In this document: piece by piece, positions 8,741 to 18,875 of the stretch
Position numbering within the stretch: the stretch's first letter is position 1
Layout: each line of letters begins with the position of its first letter
NCBI GenBank assembly: GCA_020848835.1
Contig: JADLHJ010000084.1
Location: forward strand, 22,914 to 86,913
Length of the DNA stretch: 64,000 nucleotides
DNA from: Candidatus Hydrogenedentota bacterium
GTDB taxonomy: Bacteria; Hydrogenedentota; Hydrogenedentia; Hydrogenedentales; SLHB01
Direction of reading: 5' to 3'
Translations under genes and position numbers: made by a program
The notes under the pieces: generated by a model
Seen by the model: only the letters and a program-made list of their open reading frames with translations
Databases searched by the model: none
Told to the model about the DNA's origin: nothing

Positions 8741-10324
8741 CTATTCTGCATGTGCCATTCTAAAACCAATTCCATACATTGCTAGACTCGGCACACCAGA
8801 GCCGTATCGGGACGCGGAGCGGCAAGAGAAACTGGGGCGAATAATGCGGTATTGCTGTGGCCATTCTTCCCACGGACTGCCGTCCGTCGTTGCGTTTTCG
8901 TAGTTATTCCGGTACCAATCTTGGCACCATTCTTTTGCGTTTCCGGCCATATCGTGCAGACCGAAAGCGTTGGGGATTTTTTGACCCACAATCTGCACAG
9001 AGTCTGTCTGCCATATGTAGTTTCCAATTTGTGAATTGTCTAGGTCGTCACCCCAATAATAACGACTTGAAGTACCCGCTCTGCACGCATATTCCCACTG
9101 GGACTCAGATGGCAAGTGAAACGTAGCATTCCCTTGTCCAGTAGCCAGCATGTGTTGGTTAAGGGCATTCGTAAACGAAATTGCATCGTACCACGATACG
9201 AACTCCGCTGGACTATCGTAGTTGTAGTTTACATTAGGCCCCATATTCCATGGCGTTGAGTTCATGAGTGCGATCCATTGTCCTTTTGTTATTTCGTACT
9301 TCCCGAGCCAAAAGCCTTTCGCCAACGTCACTACGTGCTGCGGCCTCTCTTGCGCGTAGCTTCCAACCTCATTTTCGGGAGCGCCCATAAGGAATGAACC
9401 TGCGGGGATCCAAACCATTTCCAAAGGCTTTCCGCTGGGAAGTGCAATTTGACCAAGTCGCAACGTTCGGTGTCGCAACACAGCGTCGGTTCCAGAAGCC
9501 GAGTGGACCGTCAACGAGACTTCATATTCGCCGACGTCACTGAATAGCTGTAATGGATTTTGTTCGGTGCTGTCGATAATTCCATCCGATTCGAAATCCC
9601 ATTCCCATGCGTCGATCGAAGAATTACCGGGTTGAGAAGTATCGGTAAATTGGACGGTGAGCGGCGGCAAACCGCTGCTTGTGCTCAATGTAAAATCGGC
9701 AACGGGTGCTTCCGGCAGCACGGAGTAAATGTACGATTGTCGTGTTAGTGAACTCATCCCCACCGACGTAACAACGCGGAGTGTGACATCGTAGAAATTG
9801 GACAATGAGAATGTACGGAGGGGATTTTGCGCCGTGCTATCCACGACACCGTCCGAATCAAAATCCCACTCCCACGACTGAATGGGTGCGGTGCCCGGTT
9901 TCGAAATGTCGGTGAACTGAACCTCCAATGGCGTGAAACCACTTCTGGGATTCGCGTTAAATCTTGCGCGGGGTTGTTTTGTCTTTAAGTACCTGGCAGA
10001 GATGTTTGTTCTGTCATTTGCAAAGACCGAGACCGTTTGGGTTGCCGGAAGGCTCCAACCTGTAATCGGTTTAAACTCGATTGAATAGTACCCTGGCGCC
10101 AGATTTCCCACAATGCTGTCGCTCTTGAGCCACTTGCCACCGGAAACGCGCCAGCGCGCTCCATCTTGCCGTGCAGCTTCGGGACCAAGAGAGACCTTCA
10201 GCGATCCTGTTGCGACTGCTGCATTGACTTGCCCACGAAATTCGGTGGCGCAGAGAATACCAATCAGGATGGGTGCAACAACGAGCGTGAGACGCCATTT
10301 TGCGTTGCCAGACACGTCGAGCAT
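8741..10324 (-). CDS. secreted protein: two PKD domains and a formylglycine-generating-enzyme-like (SUMF1) domain
   Basis: The protein has 527 residues. An N-terminal hydrophobic segment (residues 11-30) is followed by a beta-rich module. PKD domain 1 (about 120-205, with WEWDFDSDG) and PKD domain 2 (about 213-295, WEWDFESDG) come next. The SUMF1/FGE-sulfatase domain starts near residue 300 (MVWIPAGSFLMGAPENEVG) and continues through YEITKGQW, LPSESQWEYACRAGT and GNAKEWCQDWY. The canonical RGGSW loop near the C-terminus is replaced by RPSFS, so enzymatic activity is doubtful. GGGGGA precedes the ATG. It is probably surface-exposed, with PKD domains mediating binding. Confidence 0.85.
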   Translation of the reverse strand: MLDVSGNAKWRLTLVVAPILIGILCATEFRGQVNAAVATGSLKVSLGPEAARQDGARWRVSGGKWLKSDSIVGNLAPGYYSIEFKPITGWSLPATQTVSVFANDRTNISARYLKTKQPRARFNANPRSGFTPLEVQFTDISKPGTAPIQSWEWDFDSDGVVDSTAQNPLRTFSLSNFYDVTLRVVTSVGMSSLTRQSYIYSVLPEAPVADFTLSTSSGLPPLTVQFTDTSQPGNSSIDAWEWDFESDGIIDSTEQNPLQLFSDVGEYEVSLTVHSASGTDAVLRHRTLRLGQIALPSGKPLEMVWIPAGSFLMGAPENEVGSYAQERPQHVVTLAKGFWLGKYEITKGQWIALMNSTPWNMGPNVNYNYDSPAEFVSWYDAISFTNALNQHMLATGQGNATFHLPSESQWEYACRAGTSSRYYWGDDLDNSQIGNYIWQTDSVQIVGQKIPNAFGLHDMAGNAKEWCQDWYRNNYENATTDGSPWEEWPQQYRIIRPSFSCRSASRYGSGVPSLAMYGIGFRMAHAE

Positions 10325-10405
10325 AGCTTTCCCCCAAATCCACAGCTATTGTCGCATCCCACCTAATAACTATAACACAAATGGGTCCACCAATAACGGT
10401 TCCCT

Positions 10406-12454
10406 TTAACCAAAGATGTTCCCGAGTCGCGTGGGCTTGAGCGTATTGTCGATGCATTGCTGGACTACTGAGCGCTTTTCGCCTCGCTTCGTTGCGGCGA
10501 GCGCCCTTTCCAGTAACGCAATGTGGCCCGGTACATCCCGAAGTGTGCAATCGTTTCGGAAATAGCCAATGTCGCGGATGCCGAAGAACTCGTTGGTTTT
10601 CTCTCCCTGGAGGCGGGCCTCTTCGCGTAGTGCGTCCATTTCGGGTGTGGATGGAGGTTCGCGCAGGATTGAGAGCGCGGACTGGATAGCATCATCCAAC
10701 TTTCCTTTTTCAAGCACTGACGCTAATGCTGCGCGCACGCGCGTTTCCTGGTCGAGTTCCTTTCTCACCCGGAGTTGCAGGTGTTTATCGAGGGCCGCGT
10801 GCTGCATGTGCATGCGCCAGCGATGATCGATCGCCATTAGATTTGTCAGTATCTTTTCGCCCGCAGCCTTCACGAGGTCGTAATAGCGGCCGATGCCTTC
10901 GTTGGTCGCGACCGGGCGTTCGAGCGTGTGTTCCATTTCGAGCAATGCTTCGGCCATCAACGGTGCGGCTTCAGCCCCAAAATAATAGGTGCAGTAATCG
11001 CTCAAGGCTTCATCGAGCGAAAGATTCGGATTCCACAGCAGCCGGTTCCACAGGTACTGATGAAATTCATCGTGATAGCCCTCCGAATAGATGATGTCGC
11101 CTTCGGAGAAGGGCATGATCGCCTTGAAGATGCGGTACATCGCCGCGGGGCGCGCGTGAAAGGTGCGGCGCCCATAGGCGCGCACGATGTTCGGCTCCGG
11201 GTTTTCAACCATGAACTGCGCGCTGATCCAGTGCGTGATGTCGGAGTAATGCACGATACGCTGATCTCTGGGGAGTTCGCGCAACATCTCCGAAACGTAG
11301 CGATTGACCGGGCCATCGCCGGGGTATTCGAAGAGGTCGTCGCGCAGCTTGTCGCGGAAATAGTTCGACATCGCGTTGCTGCCGGGACCGTAACAGATAC
11401 CGTAGCACCAGGGGCGCGGCTGCGCGTTCAGGTAGTCGAAGATGTATCGATCGCCTTCGTTGTCCAGACCCTGATTCGCAATCAGCACGTTGCTATTTGG
11501 ATGCGTCTTGTGCCAAATTGCCGCCATCTCTTCGCTGAGATGCACAAACGATTTTCCCCAAGGCGTGCAGCGCGCGTCCGTGCAGCCGCCGGGATCGCCC
11601 GCGTAGAACCGCATGACCTCGTGATCGGCGCGTTTTGCGAAATCTTCCGTCCATTGGTCCAATAGTGCCTTGCGTGCTTCGGGAATGTTCGGGCAGACCC
11701 AGTTTTTCCCTTCCCACATTTCACGGCCACCCGCTTTCCATTCGGCCGGAAACTCGCGATTGAGTTCGTTGGGCCGCGCACCGGTGGTGCTCATGAGTCC
11801 AAACGATTTTACGAAATCGTAGGCGGGCCCGCCTTGGTCGCCGGTGTAGAAACAGTTCGCACCAGCAAGCGCGTAGTCGAGTGTGACCTCAAAAAGTTCG
11901 TCCTGCGTCCACCCGCGCGCGCCGGTCGCGCGCATCATCGTACCGCCCTGATTGGCCGATGATCCGCGAAATCGGTAGGCCGGCGCAGTGCGCATGTTGA
12001 GGGGATCGATCTCAACGTAATCCGGGGCATAGCGGATGCGGCGGAGAATCTCGCCCGCTGCGTAGAGCACACCGCGCTGGTCAACGCCTACGGCGATCAT
12101 TCCTGGGCCGGATTTGAATTGCACGGACTTGACCGCGAATCCCTCCGGCGCAGGACGCGTCCTGCCAGGTAATGAAACGGCATGCGCAAGACGTGCTTTA
12201 TCGATGACCGCGCTATTCCCGGCTTGCCCGAGCAAGATCCAATAATCCGCCGCTCCTTCAAAAAAAGCGGTCACACGTATGGTTACGGCGCTGCGCTTTT
12301 CAATGCGTGATTTCAACACACCGGCCACGTGTTCGGCAGTTTTCTCGGGCGCAACAATCGCGATGGAGCGGATGCGTTGGGATTCGGCTTGAGCGCAAAT
12401 AAATCCAACAAGAAGGGAAGTGAGCAGGACAGACAACACCAGTCGGTAACGCAT
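10406..12454 (-). CDS. secreted glycoside-hydrolase-like protein (GH20-type N-terminal domain)
   Basis: About 682 residues from the ATG at 12454, which has GGAG eight bases upstream. A signal peptide ends near CAQAES. A small alpha/beta domain (about 25-160) ending in GVLYAAGEILRRI resembles the GH20b/alpha-glucuronidase N-terminal domain. A TIM-barrel-like region follows with many aromatic and acidic clusters (YAGDPGGCTD, HYSDITHW, YSEGYHDEFHQYLWNRLLW). A helical C-terminal domain closes the protein. I cannot assign a family or catalytic pair. It lies 13 bases downstream of the DUF1080 gene, so a two-gene polysaccharide-degradation operon is likely. Confidence 0.7.
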   Translation of the reverse strand: MRYRLVLSVLLTSLLVGFICAQAESQRIRSIAIVAPEKTAEHVAGVLKSRIEKRSAVTIRVTAFFEGAADYWILLGQAGNSAVIDKARLAHAVSLPGRTRPAPEGFAVKSVQFKSGPGMIAVGVDQRGVLYAAGEILRRIRYAPDYVEIDPLNMRTAPAYRFRGSSANQGGTMMRATGARGWTQDELFEVTLDYALAGANCFYTGDQGGPAYDFVKSFGLMSTTGARPNELNREFPAEWKAGGREMWEGKNWVCPNIPEARKALLDQWTEDFAKRADHEVMRFYAGDPGGCTDARCTPWGKSFVHLSEEMAAIWHKTHPNSNVLIANQGLDNEGDRYIFDYLNAQPRPWCYGICYGPGSNAMSNYFRDKLRDDLFEYPGDGPVNRYVSEMLRELPRDQRIVHYSDITHWISAQFMVENPEPNIVRAYGRRTFHARPAAMYRIFKAIMPFSEGDIIYSEGYHDEFHQYLWNRLLWNPNLSLDEALSDYCTYYFGAEAAPLMAEALLEMEHTLERPVATNEGIGRYYDLVKAAGEKILTNLMAIDHRWRMHMQHAALDKHLQLRVRKELDQETRVRAALASVLEKGKLDDAIQSALSILREPPSTPEMDALREEARLQGEKTNEFFGIRDIGYFRNDCTLRDVPGHIALLERALAATKRGEKRSVVQQCIDNTLKPTRLGNIFG

Positions 12455-12467
12455 ATTTCGGTCTCCG

Positions 12468-13184
12468 CTAATCAAGCACCCGGATGGTTGCATTGCGAAT
12501 CATCACATGCCCCTCGCCGCGGCTAAGTTCCTGAAACCCGATGTGCCCTTTGCGTGGACGATTATTCAACGGTGGCGCGGCGCTCCCATCGTGCCGCTCG
12601 ATGGCTTCAGTGTGCTTTTCAAGGTTTACATCTTGAACCATGGTTCCGTTCAGCACGACGATAATCCGTGGACCTTTCGCAGTGATCCTGTAATGGTTCC
12701 ACTCCATCGGACGATAAACCTGCGAGGTGGGGGAGAGCGCTTTGTAAATCGACCCAGTCAGTTTGTCAGGGCCGTCTCGTCCCTCGTTGTAACGTTCATC
12801 GACCATCTGGATCTCAAGGCCATCGAAGGCAGGATCGCCCGCGCCGGGAAAACGGATGCCGCAGCCGCTGTTGCCGCGTTCGGGTAATTTCCACTCAAAA
12901 TCCAAGACGAAGTCGCCGTACAGTTTTTCGGAGATAAGCCACGTGCCGCGCGGCGTCGAGCCATGAAGTATGCCGCTATCATCGACAATCCACTGCGCAC
13001 CATCGGGGCCAGGCTTGCTCACGTCGTCCCACGCGCGAACCATCCACCCCTGTGGAACCCCGGGTCCAGCAAAAAGCTTTTCAGTTGTGCCCGACCCGTC
13101 GCGAACATGCGCGCAGGACAGCCCGACTGCCGCTAGAATTACTACGACAATGCATTGAATGCCTAAAGTCTTATGCACGCGCAT
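12468..13184 (-). CDS. DUF1080 lipoprotein (3-keto-disaccharide hydrolase family)
   Basis: The protein has 238 residues. A lipoprotein signal with lipobox GLSC lies at residues 21-24. The DUF1080 jelly-roll signature is clear: FEWKLPERGNSGCGIRF, GLEIQMVDE, TGSIYK, WNHYRI, VVLNG, and RPRKGHIGFQ then VMIRNATI. The family is abundant in Planctomycetota/Verrucomicrobiota and is annotated as 3-keto-disaccharide hydrolase, with a concanavalin-like fold. It is probably anchored at the outer membrane or periplasm. It is the first gene of a two-gene operon with the glycosidase-like gene. Confidence 0.9.
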   Translation of the reverse strand: MRVHKTLGIQCIVVVILAAVGLSCAHVRDGSGTTEKLFAGPGVPQGWMVRAWDDVSKPGPDGAQWIVDDSGILHGSTPRGTWLISEKLYGDFVLDFEWKLPERGNSGCGIRFPGAGDPAFDGLEIQMVDERYNEGRDGPDKLTGSIYKALSPTSQVYRPMEWNHYRITAKGPRIIVVLNGTMVQDVNLEKHTEAIERHDGSAAPPLNNRPRKGHIGFQELSRGEGHVMIRNATIRVLD

Positions 13185-13268
13185 CCTGCTTCCAGATGAT
13201 GATTTGTTAGCCAGACAAAGAAAAAGAGCGCCAAGCCAGTGTCCTGGATCGGTGCTCGAAATTATAGA

Positions 13269-13345
13269 TGGCGGGAGCGACGAGACTCGAACTCGCGACC
13301 TCTGCCGTGACAGGGCAGCGTTCTAACCAACTGAACTACGCCCCC
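13269..13345 (-). tRNA. tRNA-Asp(GTC)
   Basis: On the minus strand a full cloverleaf can be drawn. The acceptor stem is GGGGGCG with CGCTCCC (one G-T wobble), the D arm includes AGTTCAGTTGGTTAGA, and the anticodon stem is CTGCC/GGCAG around loop CTGTCAC, giving anticodon GTC. The T arm has GTTCGAGTC. The discriminator is G and the CCA end is encoded. The length is 77 bases. Confidence 0.96.
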
Positions 13346-13482
13346 GCATGGGGCGTTGCAGCCATGACCGCAACGGGTGGAGAGCTTATCAATTGTGGAA
13401 CGTGCGTGTCAAACCGGGGACGTGACGCGACACAGGACCGCGTAAACGCGGAACTCCGAACGGGCCAGGCCGATACGCGGGA

Positions 13483-13914
13483 CTATTGTTGCCCGGGCAT
13501 ATCGAAGGATAGTTCTTTGGCGTCATCGTCGACTTCGTAGATGTTGGCGACGATTCCGTTGTTAAAGGGTCGGACGATGAAGCCGAGTTCGCCGGGGCCC
13601 ACGGTGATGCGCGCGGAGATACTGCCGTTGGTGTTGTCTTCGAGGCGCCACTCGAGTTCGCTCAGGGTGTCTCCAAACTTCGCGCGACTGAGGCGGATGA
13701 TGCGCATCTTGAACCGTGGTACCGGTGAGTCGAGAACGTTCTCGAATACCAGCGTATCTCCGTCTGGAAACTTGAGCTGCGTGAGCGGGGAATCGGTGAG
13801 GTTGGTGACGTAGTAGGGGAACGTGGCGGCGCTGCCGGTCGGCGGGCAACTGGGCAGTAATACGCAGGACGCTATGACGAGGATTGACAACATCTGTTTT
13901 TTCCGCGCACCCAT
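13483..13914 (-). CDS. hypothetical lipoprotein
   Basis: The protein has 143 residues. The signal peptide ends in lipobox LPSC (about residue 23). The mature part is beta-rich (TFPYYVTNLTDSPLTQLKF, then GELGFIVRPFNNGIVA) and I do not recognise it. A GGGAGAG sequence lies eight bases before the ATG. It follows leuS by 28 bases on the same strand, so it may be transcribed with leuS. It could be a small periplasmic beta-sandwich. Confidence 0.65.
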   Translation of the reverse strand: MGARKKQMLSILVIASCVLLPSCPPTGSAATFPYYVTNLTDSPLTQLKFPDGDTLVFENVLDSPVPRFKMRIIRLSRAKFGDTLSELEWRLEDNTNGSISARITVGPGELGFIVRPFNNGIVANIYEVDDDAKELSFDMPGQQ

Positions 13915-13942
13915 ACTCGACTCTCCCTGCCCAAATAAGGCG

Positions 13943-16468
13943 TTATTTCACGACGAACCCCACCAGTTTTCCCGGTACGAATACTTCCTTCACGATCGAT
14001 TTGCCGTCGAGGTGTGCAGCCACCTTGGCATCAGACCTTGCGGCCGCTAGTATATCCTCTTTTGATGCGGCTGCGGCTACACCGATGACGCCGCGTAACT
14101 TCCCGTTTACCTGAACGGGGATTTCGATGGTGTCTTCGACGAGCAAAGTCTCGTCATAGGTCGGCCAGGCTTCGTAGGCGATGCTGGTGGTATGGCCGAG
14201 GCGTTCCCACAATTCTTCGCAGAGGTGGGGGGAGAATGGCGCGAGGATGAGCACGAATTTTTCGATGTCTTCGCGGCCAATAGCCTCGGCTCTTGAGGCC
14301 ACGTTCAGATACTCCATCATGCGTGATATGGCGGTGTTGAATTGCAGGTTGTCTACGTCTTGTGTGACGGCCTTGATTGCGTGGTGGAGTGCTTTTTGTG
14401 TTGCCGCATCGCCTTCGCCTGATAAAACGCGCGCATGCAACGCGCCGTCCTCTGCGATAACTAGGGCCCACACCCTGCGCATAAAACGATTGATACCGTG
14501 GAGGCCTTCTTCTGTCCAGGGCTTATCGCGTTCGAGTGGACCCATGAACATTTCGTAAAGTCGCAGCGTGTCCGCGCCTTGCTCTTCGACAACCTTGTCG
14601 GGGTTCACGACGTTGTAGCGTGACTTGCTCATTTTCTCGACCTGCGTCGCCACGCGCGCACCGGTCTCTTTTACAAACCATTCACCATCGCGCTTCTCGA
14701 CCTGCTCGGGGTAGTAGTACTTTCCATTGTCGTCGCGATACGAATACGCCTGGATTTTGCCCGGATTGAACAAGCGCAGGAACGGCTCTTTCGTCGATAC
14801 ATATCCCGCGTCGTAGAGCACCTTGTGCCAAAAGCGCGAGTAGAGGAGATGCAGCACGGCGTGTTCGGTTCCGCCGACGTAAAGATCGACGGGCATCCAA
14901 TAGCGCTCGGCTTCTTTTGACCAGGCTTCCGCATCGTTGCGCGCATCGACGAAGCGCAGGTAGTACCAGCACGATCCGGCCCATTGCGGCATCGTATTCG
15001 TTTCGCGCACGGCGGGTTTGCCGGTAATCGGATGGGTGACGTTGACCCAATCTTTCGCACGCGCGAGCGGCGGCTGCCCGTCGGCTGTCGGCTTGTATTC
15101 ATCCAACTCCGGCAAGGTGATCGGCAAGTCCTTCATAGGCACTGCGCGCTGCGTGCCGTCTTCCAGCGTGATGATTGGAATGGGTTCGCCCCAGTAACGC
15201 TGGCGCGAAAACAGCCAGTCGCGCAAACGGTAGTTTACCGTCGCCTTGCCGACCTTGCGCTCCTCTAACCATGCGGATATTTTCTTTTTTGCATCAGGCA
15301 CGGAGAGGCCATTGATTAGACCCGAGTTCACTAACTTGCCGTCGCCGGTATAGGCTTCTTTCGTTACGTCGCCACCGCTGACGACTTCAATGATTGGCAA
15401 GTTGAACTTCGTGGCGAATTCGTAGTCGCGCGTGTCGTGCGCGGGCACGGCCATGATCGCGCCGTAACCGTATTCGGCCAGCACGTAGTCCGCTGTCCAG
15501 ATTGGAATGCGTTGATCATTCACCGGATTGATTGCGTAGGCGCCGGTGAAGACGCCGGTTTTTTCACGCTCTGCAGCCATGCGATCTTGCGCGCTGCGTT
15601 TGGAGGCGGCGCTGATGTATTCCTCGACTGCCGTACGCTGTCCGTCGGTGGTAATCTGAAGCGTAAGGGAATGTTCCGGCGCCAGCACGCAATAAGTCGC
15701 GCCGAATAAAGTATCAGGGCGTGTTGTAAATATTGTGAACGACAGTGCGGAATCGGCAACTTTGAAACTAACGTCCGCGCCTTCGCTTTTACCGATCCAC
15801 TCGCGCTGCATCGTCTTCACGTTCTCGGGCCAATCGACCTCATCGAGATCAGCGATAAGCTGTTCGGCGTAAGCGGTGATCTTCAACATCCACTGGCGCA
15901 TCATGCGTTTTTCGACGGGGTCTCCGGTCTCGACGTACCTGCCGTCCTTCACTTCTTCATTGGCCAGTACGGTGCCTACGGCGGGGCACCAATTCACGGG
16001 TGCTTCGGTTTGATAGGCGAGGCCGCGTTCGAACAAAACCTCGAAAATCCACTGTGTCCACTTGTAATACTTAGGATCGGTCGTATCAATTTCGCGGTCC
16101 CAATCGTACGATAGTCCAAGTAATTGCAGTTGCCTGCGAAAGGTGTCGCAGTTTTTTCTTGTGATATTCGAAGGATGCTCGCCGGTGCGCATGGCGTGGC
16201 GTTCCGCGGGCAACCCAAAAGCGTCCCAGCCCATCGGATGAAGTACATTGAAGCCTTTCATTCGCTTTACGCGCGCGATGATGTCTGTGGCTACGTAGCC
16301 GAGCGGGTGTCCTACATGCAGGCCGTCGCCGCTGGGGTACGGGAACATGTCAAGGATGTAATATTTTGGTTTGTCTTGATCGATGTCGGACCGGAAAGTC
16401 TTGTTCGCCGCCCAATAGTTCTGCCACTTTTTCTCAATCGACCCATGGTCGTATTTGCCGCTCGACAT
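13943..16468 (-). CDS. leuS: leucyl-tRNA synthetase
   Basis: The protein has 841 residues, full length for bacterial LeuRS. It charges tRNA-Leu with leucine in the cytoplasm. The class I signature HVGH is at residues 51-54, preceded by MFPYPSG. The editing domain (CP1) contains [13 protein letters not shown] and the conserved PAHDTRD. KMSKS lies near residue 612 ([10 protein letters not shown]), and the C-terminal domain ends in [20 protein letters not shown] lies just before the ATG. A promoter should be in the 210-base gap it shares with the divergent kinase operon. Confidence 0.97.
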   Translation of the reverse strand: MSSGKYDHGSIEKKWQNYWAANKTFRSDIDQDKPKYYILDMFPYPSGDGLHVGHPLGYVATDIIARVKRMKGFNVLHPMGWDAFGLPAERHAMRTGEHPSNITRKNCDTFRRQLQLLGLSYDWDREIDTTDPKYYKWTQWIFEVLFERGLAYQTEAPVNWCPAVGTVLANEEVKDGRYVETGDPVEKRMMRQWMLKITAYAEQLIADLDEVDWPENVKTMQREWIGKSEGADVSFKVADSALSFTIFTTRPDTLFGATYCVLAPEHSLTLQITTDGQRTAVEEYISAASKRSAQDRMAAEREKTGVFTGAYAINPVNDQRIPIWTADYVLAEYGYGAIMAVPAHDTRDYEFATKFNLPIIEVVSGGDVTKEAYTGDGKLVNSGLINGLSVPDAKKKISAWLEERKVGKATVNYRLRDWLFSRQRYWGEPIPIITLEDGTQRAVPMKDLPITLPELDEYKPTADGQPPLARAKDWVNVTHPITGKPAVRETNTMPQWAGSCWYYLRFVDARNDAEAWSKEAERYWMPVDLYVGGTEHAVLHLLYSRFWHKVLYDAGYVSTKEPFLRLFNPGKIQAYSYRDDNGKYYYPEQVEKRDGEWFVKETGARVATQVEKMSKSRYNVVNPDKVVEEQGADTLRLYEMFMGPLERDKPWTEEGLHGINRFMRRVWALVIAEDGALHARVLSGEGDAATQKALHHAIKAVTQDVDNLQFNTAISRMMEYLNVASRAEAIGREDIEKFVLILAPFSPHLCEELWERLGHTTSIAYEAWPTYDETLLVEDTIEIPVQVNGKLRGVIGVAAAASKEDILAAARSDAKVAAHLDGKSIVKEVFVPGKLVGFVVK

Positions 16469-16586
16469 CTTTCCTCGCTTTCCAAAGTCAGTTCGAATGA
16501 ACTGAAAAGCTTATCACGCGGGTAAGGCACATTCCGAATTCCACCGCAAGACATTTAACTATCTTTCGAGCATCTAGACAACGTGA

Positions 16587-16615
16587 TTAACAGTTGTTTA
16601 ATACGGGCTTATGGT
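16587..16615 (+). promoter_or_regulatory. possible sigma70-type promoter for the kinase operon
   Basis: TTAACA (16587-16592) and TATGGT (16610-16615) are spaced 17 bases apart, about 65 bases before the TTG start of the kinase gene. The matches to consensus are partial, so this is a weak call. Confidence 0.3.
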
Positions 16616-16679
16616 GCAGAATTGAATCAGGGTTGCTTTTCGGTCTGCGGCGCCGAGGCAAGAGAGGTTTGGGCGAGCT

Positions 16680-18875
16680 TTGATAGCGGTATCAACACTT
16701 GGGCCGGGTTCCACACTGGGAAAGTATGTAATAACTCAGGAACTTGGCCGTGGCGGAATGGGTGTGGTGTATCTTGCCGAAGACACGACCCTTTCGCGCA
16801 CCGTTGCGCTTAAAATACTCTATCCCGCGCTGAGCAGTGATACCGTTTTCATCGAGCGATTCAAGCAAGAAGCTCGCGTGGTCGCAAACATCCTGCATCC
16901 GAGTATCGTCCGTATCAACAGTTTTGAAACGTTCGATAGTTGTCATGCCATCGACATGGAATACGTGCAGGGCACCTCCCTGGCGCGATTGATGGCGAAC
17001 GAAGTCTTCACGCCGCAGTTGGCGGTCAGTATTGCGCGAGATGTGCTTGATGGATTATCGCTTTGTCACGAACACGGCGTGATTCATCGCGATATAAAGC
17101 CGAGCAACATTCTTATCACCGAAGACGGCCGCGCGAAGCTCGCGGATTTTGGATTGGCGATAGCCTATGCTACGCACCTTGAGTCTTCCATCTATAAAGT
17201 AGCTTCCACCAGTTTCTTTATGGGCACACCACGATACGCGCCGCCCGAAGCGTGGGAGGGGGTGGAGCCTCGGCCTGACTGGGACCTCTACTCATTTGGC
17301 CTTGTGCTCTATGAAGGTCTGACCGGGAAACCTGTATTCAACGGAACCACGCCTCTAGCAATCGTGAAGCAGTTAATGGTGCAGACGCCACAGCCTGCGA
17401 TTCAGGCAGCGCAGGGTATATCAGAACCTTTTGCGAAGTTCATCGATCTCCTTATATCCCGAGATATCCACATGCGTCCCAGTGACGCGGGCGCAGCCAT
17501 GATTCAACTGCGCGCGGTGCCGGAGTTTGCAGGGATCGATGAGATGGAATCACCGACGATTCGCGTACGCAACGCGATAAAAAAGGCCCGGCGATCGGCG
17601 CGCGGCGGTCTGCCGTTCAAACGATTGGCAGAAGCTGCGCTAATCCTGCTTGTTCTTGCCGCTGCCATGCTCGCGAGTTTCACCTACTTAAGCAGGAAAA
17701 ACACTGCACAGCCCATTCGCCAAGATGAACTGGCGCGTCGCAACATCCTGAGCGTAGACGAGGTCATCGCCACGCAGAAATTTTCGTTTCAAGCGCGCGC
17801 ATACCGTGCCAGGTATTACTCGGATGGCGCTCTTGAACAAAGCACCAGAGATGAACGCTGGATGATTTGCGGTGGACAGGACTCCAGCGTGTATCAGTTG
17901 TTTGGCTATTCAGATCGTTTCTTATTATCCGCGGAACTACGGGACACTGGAAATGCCGTCACCATCAATGGGCATTGGGCAGAATACGGGCAACCGTTTG
18001 GAGGGGGGCTTCGCACTGGAGAAGTTAATGGTGCAGGCACTTGGATCAATAAAGACACGACGTTAATGGTGCCATTGCGATTCAAGAACGAGCGCGATCA
18101 CACTGAGATGACGCAAAGCGTACTTGCCACCTTCGAACCCGACACCACCGACACGAAATTTGTGTGCGAAATGGAGCGTGCCCCGCTTCTGCAATCCTTG
18201 ATTTTTGTAGACTTGCGCGCCCGCCCAGTGGACTGGTTAAGTTCGGTGGAATCATTGCTGCCATGTATGTTCGGTTCTCAATGCGATGTCCCAATAACCC
18301 ATACAGGCGAAATACCGGAAATTGACGGTTCTCTGTCAGAAGCTTTCTGGAATACACGGCGTTTTGTCTCTTCAGGGCGCGCGGGCGTTTTGGCGGGGCG
18401 GCCCCTTATCAACGCATCTGAGATGAAGGCAATAGTGGCAGATAACCATCTATATGTATCGCTGCGAGCACCGAATTCATCGGCCAAACGGTGGGGCGTG
18501 CGATTTGCTTTCATGCCAGTTCAGAGAGGCTTACTTTCGAATGCTGCAAAGCTGACCGTTTCCCGTTTTCAAGGAGAAGCGGAATCGTTTACGATGTACG
18601 AGAACGGTACCGAATCTCCGTGGAACCATGAAGGCTGGACGCTCGCGCTTGATGAAAGCACTGTTTCTTGCGAACTCGCGATCCCGATTGCGTCTTTGCC
18701 GCAAAGTTGGCAACCCAAACGCACTACAGTGTGGCGGATGAATGCCAGTGTCCTGAGCGGTGACTTGGCGGCGGATTCAGTGGCCATTGCAGTGTGGGGA
18801 TTTCCCGATTTCAATCATGTTGAAAACGGAGTGTTGCTGCACTTCGATCCCGCCATGACGCGAGGGGATCAGTGA
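16680..18875 (+). CDS. transmembrane Ser/Thr protein kinase with an extracytoplasmic CBM9-like domain
   Basis: The protein has 731 residues with a TTG start and AGAGAGG upstream. The N-terminal kinase domain (15-285) is complete: glycine loop GRGGMGVVY, Lys45 in VALKIL, catalytic HRDIKPSN (Asp138), DFG at 156-158, and APPEAW. One transmembrane helix (about 316-336) follows a basic juxtamembrane stretch. The outer part holds an unrecognised beta-rich domain, then EIPEIDGSLSEAFW and onward, which resembles a family 9 carbohydrate-binding module. The architecture predicts an outside sensor and an inside kinase. It overlaps or abuts the next gene and lies upstream of an FHA-domain activator, its likely partner. 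Confidence 0.88.
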   Translation: MIAVSTLGPGSTLGKYVITQELGRGGMGVVYLAEDTTLSRTVALKILYPALSSDTVFIERFKQEARVVANILHPSIVRINSFETFDSCHAIDMEYVQGTSLARLMANEVFTPQLAVSIARDVLDGLSLCHEHGVIHRDIKPSNILITEDGRAKLADFGLAIAYATHLESSIYKVASTSFFMGTPRYAPPEAWEGVEPRPDWDLYSFGLVLYEGLTGKPVFNGTTPLAIVKQLMVQTPQPAIQAAQGISEPFAKFIDLLISRDIHMRPSDAGAAMIQLRAVPEFAGIDEMESPTIRVRNAIKKARRSARGGLPFKRLAEAALILLVLAAAMLASFTYLSRKNTAQPIRQDELARRNILSVDEVIATQKFSFQARAYRARYYSDGALEQSTRDERWMICGGQDSSVYQLFGYSDRFLLSAELRDTGNAVTINGHWAEYGQPFGGGLRTGEVNGAGTWINKDTTLMVPLRFKNERDHTEMTQSVLATFEPDTTDTKFVCEMERAPLLQSLIFVDLRARPVDWLSSVESLLPCMFGSQCDVPITHTGEIPEIDGSLSEAFWNTRRFVSSGRAGVLAGRPLINASEMKAIVADNHLYVSLRAPNSSAKRWGVRFAFMPVQRGLLSNAAKLTVSRFQGEAESFTMYENGTESPWNHEGWTLALDESTVSCELAIPIASLPQSWQPKRTTVWRMNASVLSGDLAADSVAIAVWGFPDFNHVENGVLLHFDPAMTRGDQ

